Assembly (NCBI GenBank): GCA_958295855.1
Contig: OY282383.1
Location: 1,246,481-1,310,480, forward strand
Direction of reading: 5' to 3'
DNA from: an uncultured Poribacteria bacterium
GTDB lineage: Bacteria > Poribacteria > WGA-4E > WGA-3G
Length of the DNA: 64,000 nt
The position numbers and the translations under genes are program-made. The notes under the pieces are model-generated. The model worked only from the letters and a program-made list of their open reading frames with translations, did no database searches and had not been told where the DNA came from. Positions within the stretch are counted from its first letter, which is position 1. Each line of letters starts with the position of its first letter. Below are positions 17,556 through 25,711 of the stretch, in pieces.

Positions 17556-18452
17556 TTATTCATCTACATCTTTCACACAACGGAATCCGACGGTGCTTCC
17601 TGATGTAAGATGATACCACCGATCGGCAACACGTAGGTCTGCGGCACTACCGCCCCAGCCGCCGCCGCGCAGGATACGAAAATTTTCGTTATCTGGCGCA
17701 ATTTCTCTGCCGAAGCGTGGGTTATTTTGTGGACTCAGGCTGTAGAATTCGCCGTTGTATTCGTCAAAACACCATTCCCATACATTGCCCGCCATGTCAA
17801 ATAGGTTATAGCCGTTCGGTGGAAAACTCCCCACTGGCGATGTCCATTCCCATCTATCCGCGTCGGCGTTTAGGGTGTTAGCCCCTGCTTTGCAGGGGTT
17901 CATACCAACTCCGCCAAAATTAGCATCGGCATGTGTTATTATATCACCGGTAGGGTACTTTTTTCCAATTAGATTTCCGCGTGCGGCGTATTCCCATTCT
18001 GCTTCAGTCGGTAGCCGCTTGTTTGTCCATGTCGCGTAGGCGACAGCATCGCGCCATGTCACCCGTACAACGGGGAGCTCGGGGGCATTGAATCTCGGAT
18101 TGTGCCACAGTGGCGGCTCAGGGTACCCAGTTTTCTGAACAAATTGCTGATAGCGCGCATTCGTTACCTCGTACATATCCATGTAAAATGCGTCAATTGA
18201 GACGGTATGGACAGGTTGTTCGTCGCTATCCCCGGTGGTAGAGCCCATATCATAAGTGCCTGCAGGAATCAGCACCATTGTGGCTCCATCAACTTCAGAG
18301 ACAATTTCTGTGGCTGGCTCCGGTGTAAACTGAGTGTCCTGCATGCATGCGCCAAGCCCGATGCTGAGGATGCTCATCAGAAAACTCGCAGACCGGAGCC
18401 TTTTCAACCCCCTGTTATTTCTTCTCACTCTTCTCACCTTCCATCCTTCCAC
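17556..18452 (-). CDS. formylglycine-generating-enzyme-like lipoprotein
   Basis: 298 residues. A basic N-terminus and the lipobox-like LSIGLGAC (Cys near residue 36) indicate a lipoprotein. The rest is an FGE-sulfatase domain: MVLIPAGTYDMGSTTGDSDE, YEVTNARYQQF, RLPTEAEWEYAARG, NLFDMAGNVWEWCFDEY, RILRGGGWGGS and the closing STVGFRCVKD. True sulfatase-modifying enzymes carry a reactive Cys pair near the end; here the corresponding stretch (SAADLRVADRWY) has no Cys, so it is probably a non-catalytic or differently acting paralogue rather than the maturase of the two sulfatases in this window. An A repeat lies in frame at 17874-17906. The exact start codon is uncertain. Confidence 0.78.
   Translation of the reverse strand: MEGWKVRRVRRNNRGLKRLRSASFLMSILSIGLGACMQDTQFTPEPATEIVSEVDGATMVLIPAGTYDMGSTTGDSDEQPVHTVSIDAFYMDMYEVTNARYQQFVQKTGYPEPPLWHNPRFNAPELPVVRVTWRDAVAYATWTNKRLPTEAEWEYAARGNLIGKKYPTGDIITHADANFGGVGMNPCKAGANTLNADADRWEWTSPVGSFPPNGYNLFDMAGNVWEWCFDEYNGEFYSLSPQNNPRFGREIAPDNENFRILRGGGWGGSAADLRVADRWYHLTSGSTVGFRCVKDVDE
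17874..17906. repeat. family A palindrome in the FGE-like gene
   Basis: 33 bp; read as GMNPCKAGANT between NFGG and the WTSPVGSFPPNGY stretch that is normally close by in the family. This marks it as an 11-codon insertion. Confidence 0.9.
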
Positions 18453-18467
18453 CCTTCCACCCTTGTG

Positions 18468-19907
18468 TTACCAAGATTTATCACGGATTTTCAATGCGTG
18501 GTGAACTTCTTTTGCCGTTTCAACTATCCACGCTTCTTCCCTGTCGTAGACAGTGCGGAGGTCCAGCCAGAAAAGACCCTCTTTGATTCTGCCGATGACA
18601 GGAACCTTCGCGTTTCGGAAATGCGCGGCAAGCAATTCCGCAGAGAGCTCCGAAGGTTCAAGAACGAGGGCGACGCTTGGCAACGTCTCAACAGGAAGTG
18701 CCCCGCTCCCGATTTGCCCATAAGTTTCCGACACATGAAAGTTGATTTTTTCCCCGAAGAGGCCTTCTAGGTGCACCTTAAGTTTTGTTGCAAGGGCGTG
18801 GAGTGCTTCTATCGGGCGGGTGTAGCGATTGAGCATCGGAAACCGTTCCGTTATGACAGCGTGCTCGGTGAGATAGAGTTGCAATGTCGCTGACAAACCT
18901 GCGATGATGAGTTTATCGAGCCTGAGTGCCCGCATCATCGGGTTTTTCCGCATCTTTTCAATCCATTCCGCTTTGCCGACGATAATTCCCGCCTGCGGTC
19001 CGCCGAGCAGCTTGTCCCCACTGAAGGTAACAATATCAACACCGCTCTCGATGCGCTCCCCCACGAGAGGTTCGCGCGGAAGCCCGTATGGTGTCATATC
19101 CACGAGGGCACCGCTCCCCAAATCTTCCATTGTAGGGATGCCGTGCTGTTCGCCGAGTGCTGTCAACTCTTCCATCCCAGGCGTTGAAGTGAAACCCAAT
19201 ATTTTGTAATTGCTCGGGTGCACCTTGAGCAATAGCCCCGTGTTCTCATTGATAGCCTCAGCGTAATCCCGGAGATGGGTTCGGTTTGTGGTGCCGACTT
19301 CGCGGAGAATCGCGCCGCTTGCCGCCATGACATCGGGGATGCGAAACGCGCCGCCGATCTCGATGAGTTCTCCTCGTGAGACGATGACCTCTTTTCCGAG
19401 AGCCACGGTCTGAAGCGCGAGTAAAACGGCTGCGGCGTTGTTATTGACGACTGTAGATGCCTCGCAGCCGGTCAACTGCTGCAGGAGAGGTTCGGTGATG
19501 CTATCCCGATGTCCCCTTTTACCTGTTGTGATGTCATATTCGAGGTTGACGTAGTTTTGGGCGGCTTGCTGGATTGCCTCACACGCAGCGGTGCTTAGCA
19601 ACGATCTGCCTAAGTTGGTATGTGTAATCGTGCCTGTTGCATTAACGACAGGACGCATGCGGGCACCTATCTTTGCCTCTATTTTCTGGCGAGTACGTTC
19701 GGCGTATTCCGTGTATTCTGGCAGCTGCGTGTGGTTTCCACTCAGAATATCGTTTCGTATATCCGCGACGACAGCGCGCAGTGCCTCTGTTACAAGCGGG
19801 CGCGCGTAGGTAGCTTGCAAGTCAAGCATCTCCTGTGTGTTGAGGAGTTTTTCGATGGCGGGCAGTTGCCGTAGAAGGTTTGTGTCTGTATTGAAGGTCA
19901 ACCTCAT
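18468..19907 (-). CDS. selA: L-seryl-tRNA(Sec) selenium transferase SelA
   Basis: 479 residues, close to the usual 460-470. PLP-fold features include the central FSGDKLLGGPQAGIIVG, whose lysine binds PLP, and the N-terminal INATGTITHTNLGRSLLS-like stretch (here VVNATGTITHTNLGRS). It converts seryl-tRNA(Sec) to selenocysteinyl-tRNA using selenophosphate, so the organism should read UGA as selenocysteine in some genes; selB, selD and selC are not in this window. GGAGG sits only one base before the ATG at 19907, so the TTG two codons later may be the true start. The C-terminus (VHHALKIRDKSW) is partly encoded by a hairpin repeat (18480-18505). Confidence 0.92.
   Translation of the reverse strand: MRLTFNTDTNLLRQLPAIEKLLNTQEMLDLQATYARPLVTEALRAVVADIRNDILSGNHTQLPEYTEYAERTRQKIEAKIGARMRPVVNATGTITHTNLGRSLLSTAACEAIQQAAQNYVNLEYDITTGKRGHRDSITEPLLQQLTGCEASTVVNNNAAAVLLALQTVALGKEVIVSRGELIEIGGAFRIPDVMAASGAILREVGTTNRTHLRDYAEAINENTGLLLKVHPSNYKILGFTSTPGMEELTALGEQHGIPTMEDLGSGALVDMTPYGLPREPLVGERIESGVDIVTFSGDKLLGGPQAGIIVGKAEWIEKMRKNPMMRALRLDKLIIAGLSATLQLYLTEHAVITERFPMLNRYTRPIEALHALATKLKVHLEGLFGEKINFHVSETYGQIGSGALPVETLPSVALVLEPSELSAELLAAHFRNAKVPVIGRIKEGLFWLDLRTVYDREEAWIVETAKEVHHALKIRDKSW
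18480..18505. repeat. family I hairpin repeat at the selA 3' end
   Basis: TCACGGATT, loop TTC, AATGCGTGGTGA. Same shape as units at 30200-30234, 30406-30436, 46484-46510 and 57528-57554, which keep the TTC loop while the stem bases differ. Confidence 0.7.
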
Positions 19908-19931
19908 CCTCCATTACTTGCAAACTAACAG

Positions 19932-20042
19932 TTTTGCGGCGTAATGGCATATTACCCCTGCTTTGCAGGGGTTGATACCACTGCGCCCAAGTTGTGCGCG
20001 ACTCGCAAACAACTTTTTATTTATTACTTATGCGACGTGCAT
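19932..20042. repeat. nested D(A,C) element
   Basis: TTTTGCGGCGTA at 19932, then an A palindrome (19946-19979), the middle of D (GCGCCCAA), a C unit (about 19991-20029) and the end of D (ATGCGACGTGCAT). Removing A and C restores an uninterrupted D unit. Confidence 0.85.
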
Positions 20043-20167
20043 CGCGCTACATAGAATAGGTGCTGAATTTCTACTAATCAGTATAGCATATTGTAGAAGC
20101 GTTGTCAAATGCATTTGGAGGGAATGGAACGAACTCGAACCATTTTTAACTTGACACCCAAAATTTC

Positions 20168-20196
20168 TTGACTTTGTGCACAAAATCGTATATACT
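20168..20196 (+). promoter_or_regulatory. sigma70-type promoter of the hicB-like gene
   Basis: TTGACT at 20168-20173, a 17-base spacer and TATACT at 20191-20196, about 65 bases before the ATG at 20261. The start codon is preceded by GGGAG with five bases of spacing. Confidence 0.7.
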
Positions 20197-20260
20197 GTCC
20201 TTCTTGTGTATACTTTACGGATACCCGAAACAATCCCAGCACTGTAAATATGGGAGTGAC

Positions 20261-20571
20261 ATGAAAAATCTAGTGATAACGGAAGAAATTTGGAAAGAAG
20301 GCACTATGTACACCGCCTACTGTCCGGAGCTAGATGTTGTGAGTTGCGGAAGAAGCGTTGAAGAAGTGGGGAAAAATCTCCTTGAGGTTATCCAAATTCA
20401 ATTAGAGGAAACTGCTCGACTCGGAACGCTCAAGACGTTTTGCGGCGTACACGCCCAAGTTGTGAATTTTAATGAACAACTTTTTTATTTCTTACTTATG
20501 CGACGTGCATTTTAGAAGACGCAGGTTACGATTTGAATACTTCACAACCGACACCTCAGCGCGATAAACAG
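20261..20571 (+). pseudogene. hicB-like antitoxin gene broken by a repeat insertion
   Basis: Codons 1-60 read MKNLVITEEIWKEGTMYTAY, CPELDVVSCG and LEETARLGTLKTF, the small HicB-type fold of type II antitoxins that normally partner a HicA RNA-binding toxin. A composite D/C repeat then adds foreign codons and a stop (at 20513-20515). Deleting 20441-20511 joins LKTF to LEDAGYDLNTSQPTPQRDK, which continues the family pattern. So the insertion is about 71 bases and shifts the frame. The truncated protein of about 84 residues may still be made from the intact promoter. No HicA partner is visible next to it. Confidence 0.8.
20441..20511. repeat. D repeat with nested C, inserted into the hicB-like gene
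   Basis: TGCGGCGTACACGCCCAA, then a C unit (GTTGTGAATTTTAATGAACA and the TTTATTTCTTACTT tail), then ATGCGACGTGCATT. The empty site can be rebuilt, which gives the clearest insertion event in the window. Confidence 0.85.
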
Positions 20572-20587
20572 GTAGGCACCTTTAACC

Positions 20588-22081
20588 AACGTACCATACC
20601 GCTCTGTGGGACTTATACATATCTGATCAAACCTGTTCAAATCTAACAGGCGACCGTCAGTAGCCACACTTCCTCATTCAACACTCACCGCCTACCAATG
20701 AGGGCTTACACGAGCTCCAGAGGCGTTTGACGTCTCCCGCGAGCTACGGGCGACACGATTGTTATGAAGGACACAGGTTGATTGCCGCATTGACGTCGCG
20801 ATCGCACGTGAAACCACACTCACCGCAGTGGTAGGTACGTTCAGAGAGGTCAAGTTCCGTCTTTTTGTGCCCACATGAACTGCACGTCTTGCTACTAGCA
20901 AAGAACATGGCAGCTTCCGTGATGGGGATACCACGCCGTTCTGCTTTATACTTTATCATCGTCAAAAAGCGGTATAGAGATGCATCGGCTATATGCTTTG
21001 CAAGTTTCTTGTTCTTTAGCATACCGCTGACGTTCAACGTCTCAATACCAATAGCCGAAGCTTTCCGAACGATGGACGTGCTTGTTTTATGATGACTATC
21101 TAATCTGATGCAGGAGACTCTATAGTGAATGCTGGCAAGCCGTTTCCGTGCCTTATGCCAGTGACTTGAGAACCTTGTCTTCCGTGAAAGCATTCGCCCG
21201 GCACGCCTTAACTTCTTTAGGTAGCGTTTCAATGGGCGTGGGTTCTCATATTTAGTCCCATCGGATAGCGTTGCCAGTGTATTGATACCCACGTCTACGC
21301 CTACCGCAGGCTTGTCATCGAACAATGGCACCTGCACCATCTTATTCTCCTCATCGGTGTGTACCAAAATAGACACGAACCATTTATCATCTTTACGAGA
21401 TACGACGACTCTGCCGATGTCACCTGTCCATCGCAACTCCTCCGTCATCCGCACCCAGCCTATGACTGGCAGCTTGACGCGCTTCCGTTCCACGCGAACA
21501 GAATTCATGCCATTATCCGCTTGGTAACTATGTCTACCACTTCGGTTTTTAGGCTTAGGAAACCTGTTCTGACCGCTCTTCCATCTTCTGACTGCATCGC
21601 TAAAATGATGAATGGCATTCTTGCTGGCATTCTGGGACATCGCATCGCACCAGGGGAATATGTCACGTTTACGGGCATTGAATTCCTTTTTGATGTCAGA
21701 GAGTGTCTTCCAATTACCATCGTCTAATCCGCTTTTAAACGAAGACAGCGCGGCATTGTAGGCAACACGGGCGTAACCGCAGTGCTGAGCCATAGCCGTC
21801 GCCTGCTTGTTATTCGGAATGAGTTGAATCTTCTGTGATCGGAGTGACATGGTTTTCACGTATCACGTCTCTTATCCCCTAGCAAGTGGGAGGGGAGCCC
21901 ATTACCGAGAGGTAATGCTTGCTATGCTCCCCAACGTGATACCATCATTATACCACACACACTACAGATTGTCAAATCTTTTTGTGGATTTGCAGAAGTC
22001 AAATCAAATCTTACCTGCTAGTTCTAAGCAGATTAGATTTTACCACATTTGTATAAATTTGATGTGATTTTACGCCACTGC
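20588..22081 (-). mobile_element. IS200/IS605-like element with tnpB only (element 1)
   Basis: Limits come from similarity with the remnant at 30493-30912. The right-end side starts ACCGCTCTGTGGGAC (20588 on) and includes CTTACACGAGC/AGGCGTTT; the left-end side ends near CGCCACTGCA (22072-22081). The right end downstream of tnpB (20588-20800, minus strand) is where an omega-type guide RNA would be encoded by analogy with other TnpB elements. No tnpA transposase is present, so it would need one in trans. Confidence 0.65.
20762..21859 (-). CDS. tnpB: TnpB-family RNA-guided nuclease, frameshifted near the 3' end
   Basis: 365 residues. RuvC-like motifs are complete: VGVDVGINTLAT (first Asp), GIETLNVSGM (Glu) and CDRDVNAAINL (last Asp). 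A zinc ribbon has CSSCGHK and CGECGF. Members of this family are RNA-guided DNA nucleases encoded in IS200/IS605 elements. The frame ends just after AINL with CPS and a stop, but the next frame continues with NNRVARSSRETSNASGARVS, which aligns with the tail of the second TnpB (LAASTADNQNACGEAVTPTW). So about 25 residues were lost by a frameshift, after all catalytic residues. Start is MKTMSLRS or the ATG three codons later. Confidence 0.85.
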   Translation of the reverse strand: MKTMSLRSQKIQLIPNNKQATAMAQHCGYARVAYNAALSSFKSGLDDGNWKTLSDIKKEFNARKRDIFPWCDAMSQNASKNAIHHFSDAVRRWKSGQNRFPKPKNRSGRHSYQADNGMNSVRVERKRVKLPVIGWVRMTEELRWTGDIGRVVVSRKDDKWFVSILVHTDEENKMVQVPLFDDKPAVGVDVGINTLATLSDGTKYENPRPLKRYLKKLRRAGRMLSRKTRFSSHWHKARKRLASIHYRVSCIRLDSHHKTSTSIVRKASAIGIETLNVSGMLKNKKLAKHIADASLYRFLTMIKYKAERRGIPITEAAMFFASSKTCSSCGHKKTELDLSERTYHCGECGFTCDRDVNAAINLCPS

Positions 22082-22113
22082 AACTTACCCCCTGCATCCC
22101 TTAATGTCGAAAC

Positions 22114-22731
22114 TTTTGCGGCGTACACGCCCAAATGCGCCGTGCATTCGCCAACAGACTGGCAAACCCAAGTTAAGATCTTTCGTCAATTCAGTTTCTG
22201 CTCCGATTTTTCCAGGTGGTATTAACCCCTGCAAAGCAGGGGCAACATGCCAGTGTCAAAATCGGGTTTCTTATTAGTTCTAGAGCGCTCCCTCCTAATT
22301 GCGGTTGCATAAGAAACCTCCGACGAGAGCTACGAGGCGCGCTAATGCGCGCGTTTTTGGTATCCTGCCAATGGTATTGGTTTCCCCTGCAAAGCAGGGG
22401 TTTCATACCAAGTTGTGAACGAAAAGTGAACAACTTTTTTATTTCTTACATTGTTGTGAATTTTAGGGTGAAGAGGGTAATGCCCTGCAAAGCAGGGAAT
22501 CACCCTTCCTCCCGCTTTGCGGGGCATTACCCTAATGAACAACTTTTTTATTTCTTACTTATGCGGATTACTCCGCAAGGAATAACGAAAACTCCTAAGC
22601 CCCAGCGGGGCGAAAGGTGTATAGAAAATCGGAACACCCCCCACTCCTAAGCCCCAGCGGGGCGAAAGGTGTAGCTTAAGAAACCTCCGACGACATCTAC
22701 AGAGCATTGTCAGACCTGTCTTGCATTCTGA
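22114..22731. repeat. long composite repeat region
   Basis: Holds D (22114-22148), K with an A palindrome in its hairpin loop (about 22185-22300, A at 22218-22251), a B part (AGAAACCTCCGACGAGAGC at 22310), A (22373-22409), C (22412-22450), two back-to-back A-like palindromes with cores CCCTGCAAAGCAGGG and CCCGCTTTGCGGGG (22475-22533), a C tail, a B end, two family J units (22593-22624 and 22644-22674) and a B unit (22677-22756) that forms the end of the next gene. About 600 bases with no gene. Confidence 0.75.
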
Positions 22732-25608
22732 TTACTCCGCAAGGAATGACGAAAAACTATTGGTATGTTCGTGGATGCGCTGGCGTTCACGGTTGACATT
22801 CGCATCGGCGCGGCGCGGGATGCCGGTGATTGCATCGACAGATTCGTCTGCTTTGAAGCGCAGGTACAATTTTTGTGCCTGCGCGGCCATAGATGGATTC
22901 TTAAGGGCGCGGTAACACCGCATCATATTGTAATGCGCGTCCAGATCTTCCGGGTCTACCTCAAGTGTTTTCTGAAATTCACGCAATGCAGTTTCATAGT
23001 TGCGTTTTAGGAAATGCATCCGCCCCAATTCGTTACGAACGCGGGTGTCACGTGGGAATTGTGCCGCTGCCTGCTGGAGATGCTCAATCGCTGTGTCGTA
23101 GTTGCCGTAGGCTTCTTGAACAAGGGCATAAAAGTAGTGAACCTTTGCACGATGCGGGTTTTCGGAAGGCAATGTTTTCTGAATTTCAAACGCCTTTTCG
23201 AGCATTGTTTCGGCACCCTGCATATCCCCTTCTTCAATGCGGCATCGCGCTACATTCACCCATCCATCAAGGTATGCGGGTTCTATCTCGGTTACCTTTA
23301 AAAAGGCAATCTCCGCAGCTTTCAGATCTCCCTGCAAGAGGAGCCCAATGCCGTAGTCGTTCCATCGTTCGCGTGTATTAATTGTAGTAGATACACTCCG
23401 TTGGGTTTCCGTACCATCTATCCTTCCCTCCATTTTCGCTGAAGGTATTTCCCCATGCTTTGCAGGGGTTTCATACCGCAGTGCAGCGTCAGGCTTTACC
23501 TGAAGCGTTGCTTTGGCGGATGCCATGACGATAATCGGTAGGTTGGGAATCGCTTTGATTTTTCCGGCGACATCCGAGGTATCACCATGCCAAACCCACT
23601 TGCCATCATCGTAGCCTTTATCTACCTGAAAGTCTGTGTCCTCTGGGTCGCGTACGCCGGCATAAGCCCACTGTGTATGCCACCAGTTAAATTTGCGATA
23701 GTTGAGTTTCGCCTCCACTGTGAGAATATTCCCACAATCGGGCGGAATTTCGAGTCGGTAACGTACGGTATCCGCAGCACCCGGTGGAATTGTGTTTGAA
23801 TAGAGCACGGTTCGCAGTGCCCATGCATTTCGTTTATTGATTAGGTTGCCATGTGCATCGAGCATATACGCGCGGTAAAAATGCGCGCTCGCATCAACGG
23901 GTCCGTTTCCATCGGGCGCAGCAATTCTACCGTTCCAGAAGACAATTTTGCCGTTTTCATCGGTGGCTTTCACTTCTAACCAGATGTCAAATGCATCAAT
24001 TGTGCCAGTTGGAAAGCGGTGCCCGACACCCCGTGTGCGCACCACGACATCAATCCGTGTGTTCTGGCCTCGTGTGACTGTAGTGGCAGTGCCTTGTGCC
24101 TGCCATTCCCCTTGCGGGGGGCGCGATTCAGTAGTGGCAGTGCCTTGTGCCTGCCATTCCCCTTGCGGGGGGCGCGATTCAGTAGTGGCAGTGCCTTGTG
24201 CCGAATTGATTGGGATGGGTGTGCCGTCTGCGAACAGATCCAACGTTACCACTTCATCTTGCAGAAATTCTGTAACGGCTTTGAGTTGTTCTGGGTGTTG
24301 GTTCACAAAGGGCAGGGCGGTATTTGCAGCGGGGAAGCGATGGTTGTGAACCCTGCCGTTGATATTTGCAGCATCTGTGGAGGCAACAAGCGGCATGTGA
24401 CAATCAACACACTTCTTCGCTTTTTCAGGATAATAGAAGGACAATGCACCTTGGTGGGAGACACCACTTTTCTGCCACCCATCATAGTCGTTGAAGCCGC
24501 GCACCCATCGGAAATTGTTGACCGGTTCATCCAGATGTGCTTTATGGCAGGTGGAGCAGAATTCGGCGGTGTTTTCGCGGTGGAAGGGCTTGAGGAAACT
24601 CTTTTTGTGCGGCTCCGGGTCGAGCCGGATAAGGTAGTTGTGCAGATTGCGAATAATGGAATTATCGCTGGCAGCGATGTCGTGGAGCGGCGGATATTTA
24701 ATCACATACCCGCTATTGCCCATCGTATCTTTGACTTTTTCAATGGAGTGGCACGCTGTGCAGGCGAGCCCGGCGTGTGCAGCAGGCGTATGAAGATTCT
24801 CACGAATAGGTCTGTCCATCACGCCGTTGAGTAGGATCGCCGGGTCGTGGCAACCGCCACACCACTTAGAGGGTTGAATGCCGTTAACCTCCTGCATATA
24901 GATAATGGACTTGCGGTACCACTGGTTGTTGAAAGAAGAGAAATGGTGGGCGGATTCGTTCCACTGCTCATAGATATCTGGGTGGCAGCCCTTTGCGGCG
25001 CACGTTTGTGAGGTCAAAAAGAAATCAGTTGGGATGAGCGCGCCGGTCTCGGTTTCGACGGATGCTGGAAAAAAGTGGCCTGTTGTGCCACCGCCTTCCT
25101 CGTACATACTTGTAGGGGGCAGTGCCGGGTTTTTGACGAGATAGGTTGCATTCGGTAGATAGTGTTGCGTGACTTTCGCACCAATCGGGAAAAGCACAAC
25201 TATAACCAGTACACCGACGCTTACTTTTTTCAAAAATGGCGTAAGAAGTGCGCCGCCTCTCAATAGGTGAATGAAGAAGAGGAGAATGCCCGCGCTTACA
25301 CTGACGATGTGCGTGATGAGCAGCCACCGATAGGGGGTTGTCGCACCGACAATCATCAAATAGCTACCGCTGATGATACCTACCGCTATCCCAATAATCC
25401 CTGTTTGTCCGAGTTTTGACTTTTGAGTATTTGAGGGGCCCCTGAATTGCGTGTAGACATAAATGCTGAAGGGAATTATCAGAACAACACCTAGGCCAAC
25501 GTGTAGCAGCACGTTGAAAATGTAAAAGAGCGTGGGTTCGCCAAAGCTGAATAGGTATGCACTGTTTAGTAATAGAAGGGGAAGGAGTAATAAGGAAAGT
25601 TTCCGCAT
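22732..25608 (-). CDS. membrane-anchored multiheme cytochrome c with TPR domain
   Basis: 958 residues from the ATG at 25608 (MRKLSLLLLPLLLLNSAYLF); 50 further open codons upstream are repeat DNA. The N-terminal 170 residues hold several membrane helices. Next come heme sites: one unusual CAAKGCH (CX4CH), then CGGCH, CTACH, CSTCH and CVDCH, with spaced histidines, as in multiheme cytochromes of the c554/NrfA-like kind. The middle has beta-rich regions, and the last 200 residues are TPR helices (NVARCRIEEGDMQGAETMLE, FLKRNYETALREFQKTLEVD). Likely an outward-facing electron-transfer protein. It carries a 51-bp tandem repeat (24080-24207), an A repeat (23444-23477) and an F-like unit. Its last residues (FSSFLAE) come from a B repeat. 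Confidence 0.82.
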   Translation of the reverse strand: MRKLSLLLLPLLLLNSAYLFSFGEPTLFYIFNVLLHVGLGVVLIIPFSIYVYTQFRGPSNTQKSKLGQTGIIGIAVGIISGSYLMIVGATTPYRWLLITHIVSVSAGILLFFIHLLRGGALLTPFLKKVSVGVLVIVVLFPIGAKVTQHYLPNATYLVKNPALPPTSMYEEGGGTTGHFFPASVETETGALIPTDFFLTSQTCAAKGCHPDIYEQWNESAHHFSSFNNQWYRKSIIYMQEVNGIQPSKWCGGCHDPAILLNGVMDRPIRENLHTPAAHAGLACTACHSIEKVKDTMGNSGYVIKYPPLHDIAASDNSIIRNLHNYLIRLDPEPHKKSFLKPFHRENTAEFCSTCHKAHLDEPVNNFRWVRGFNDYDGWQKSGVSHQGALSFYYPEKAKKCVDCHMPLVASTDAANINGRVHNHRFPAANTALPFVNQHPEQLKAVTEFLQDEVVTLDLFADGTPIPINSAQGTATTESRPPQGEWQAQGTATTESRPPQGEWQAQGTATTVTRGQNTRIDVVVRTRGVGHRFPTGTIDAFDIWLEVKATDENGKIVFWNGRIAAPDGNGPVDASAHFYRAYMLDAHGNLINKRNAWALRTVLYSNTIPPGAADTVRYRLEIPPDCGNILTVEAKLNYRKFNWWHTQWAYAGVRDPEDTDFQVDKGYDDGKWVWHGDTSDVAGKIKAIPNLPIIVMASAKATLQVKPDAALRYETPAKHGEIPSAKMEGRIDGTETQRSVSTTINTRERWNDYGIGLLLQGDLKAAEIAFLKVTEIEPAYLDGWVNVARCRIEEGDMQGAETMLEKAFEIQKTLPSENPHRAKVHYFYALVQEAYGNYDTAIEHLQQAAAQFPRDTRVRNELGRMHFLKRNYETALREFQKTLEVDPEDLDAHYNMMRCYRALKNPSMAAQAQKLYLRFKADESVDAITGIPRRADANVNRERQRIHEHTNSFSSFLAE
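23444..23477. repeat. family A palindrome in the cytochrome gene
   Basis: GGTATTTCCCCATGCTTTGC then AGGGGTTTCATACC; 34 bp with a slightly changed core, read as YETPAKHGEIP in frame. Confidence 0.85.
24080..24207. repeat. 51-bp tandem repeat in the cytochrome gene (family E based)
   Basis: Two identical 51-bp units (24080-24130, 24131-24181) and half a third. Each begins GTAGTGGCAGTGCCTTGTGC and ends in CGCGATTCA. They encode QGTATTESRPPQGEWQA twice and QGTATT once. 51 is a multiple of three, so copy number can vary without loss of frame. Confidence 0.92.
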
Positions 25609-25612
25609 TTTT

Positions 25613-25711
25613 TTATTTTCGTTATTCCTTGCGGAGAATTGAGAATGCAAGGGAGGTCTAGCAATGCTCTGTAGCTCTCGTCGGAGGTTTCTGACGCAAG
25701 GTATGTTAAAA
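25613..25711. repeat. family B unit upstream of the cytochrome gene
   Basis: CGTTATTCCTTGCGGAGAAT at 25619, GCAAGGGAGGTCTAGCAATG, CTCTCGTCGGAGGTTTCTGA and CGCAAGG. It occupies the 5' region of the cytochrome gene, leaving no visible native promoter. Confidence 0.85.

Noticed and set aside
17556..18452. Maturase of the two sulfatases
   Set aside because: The expected reactive Cys pair is missing, although the fold is that of FGE.
20692..20934. Independent 80-residue gene overlapping tnpB element 1
   Set aside because: Its last part is the displaced tail of TnpB in another frame; the rest is a shadow of the zinc ribbon region.
22216..22650. 144-residue open frame between tnpB and the cytochrome
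   Set aside because: Composed entirely of A, B, C, J and K repeats; the apparent codons are repeat translations such as KQGQHAS and MPCKAGNH.
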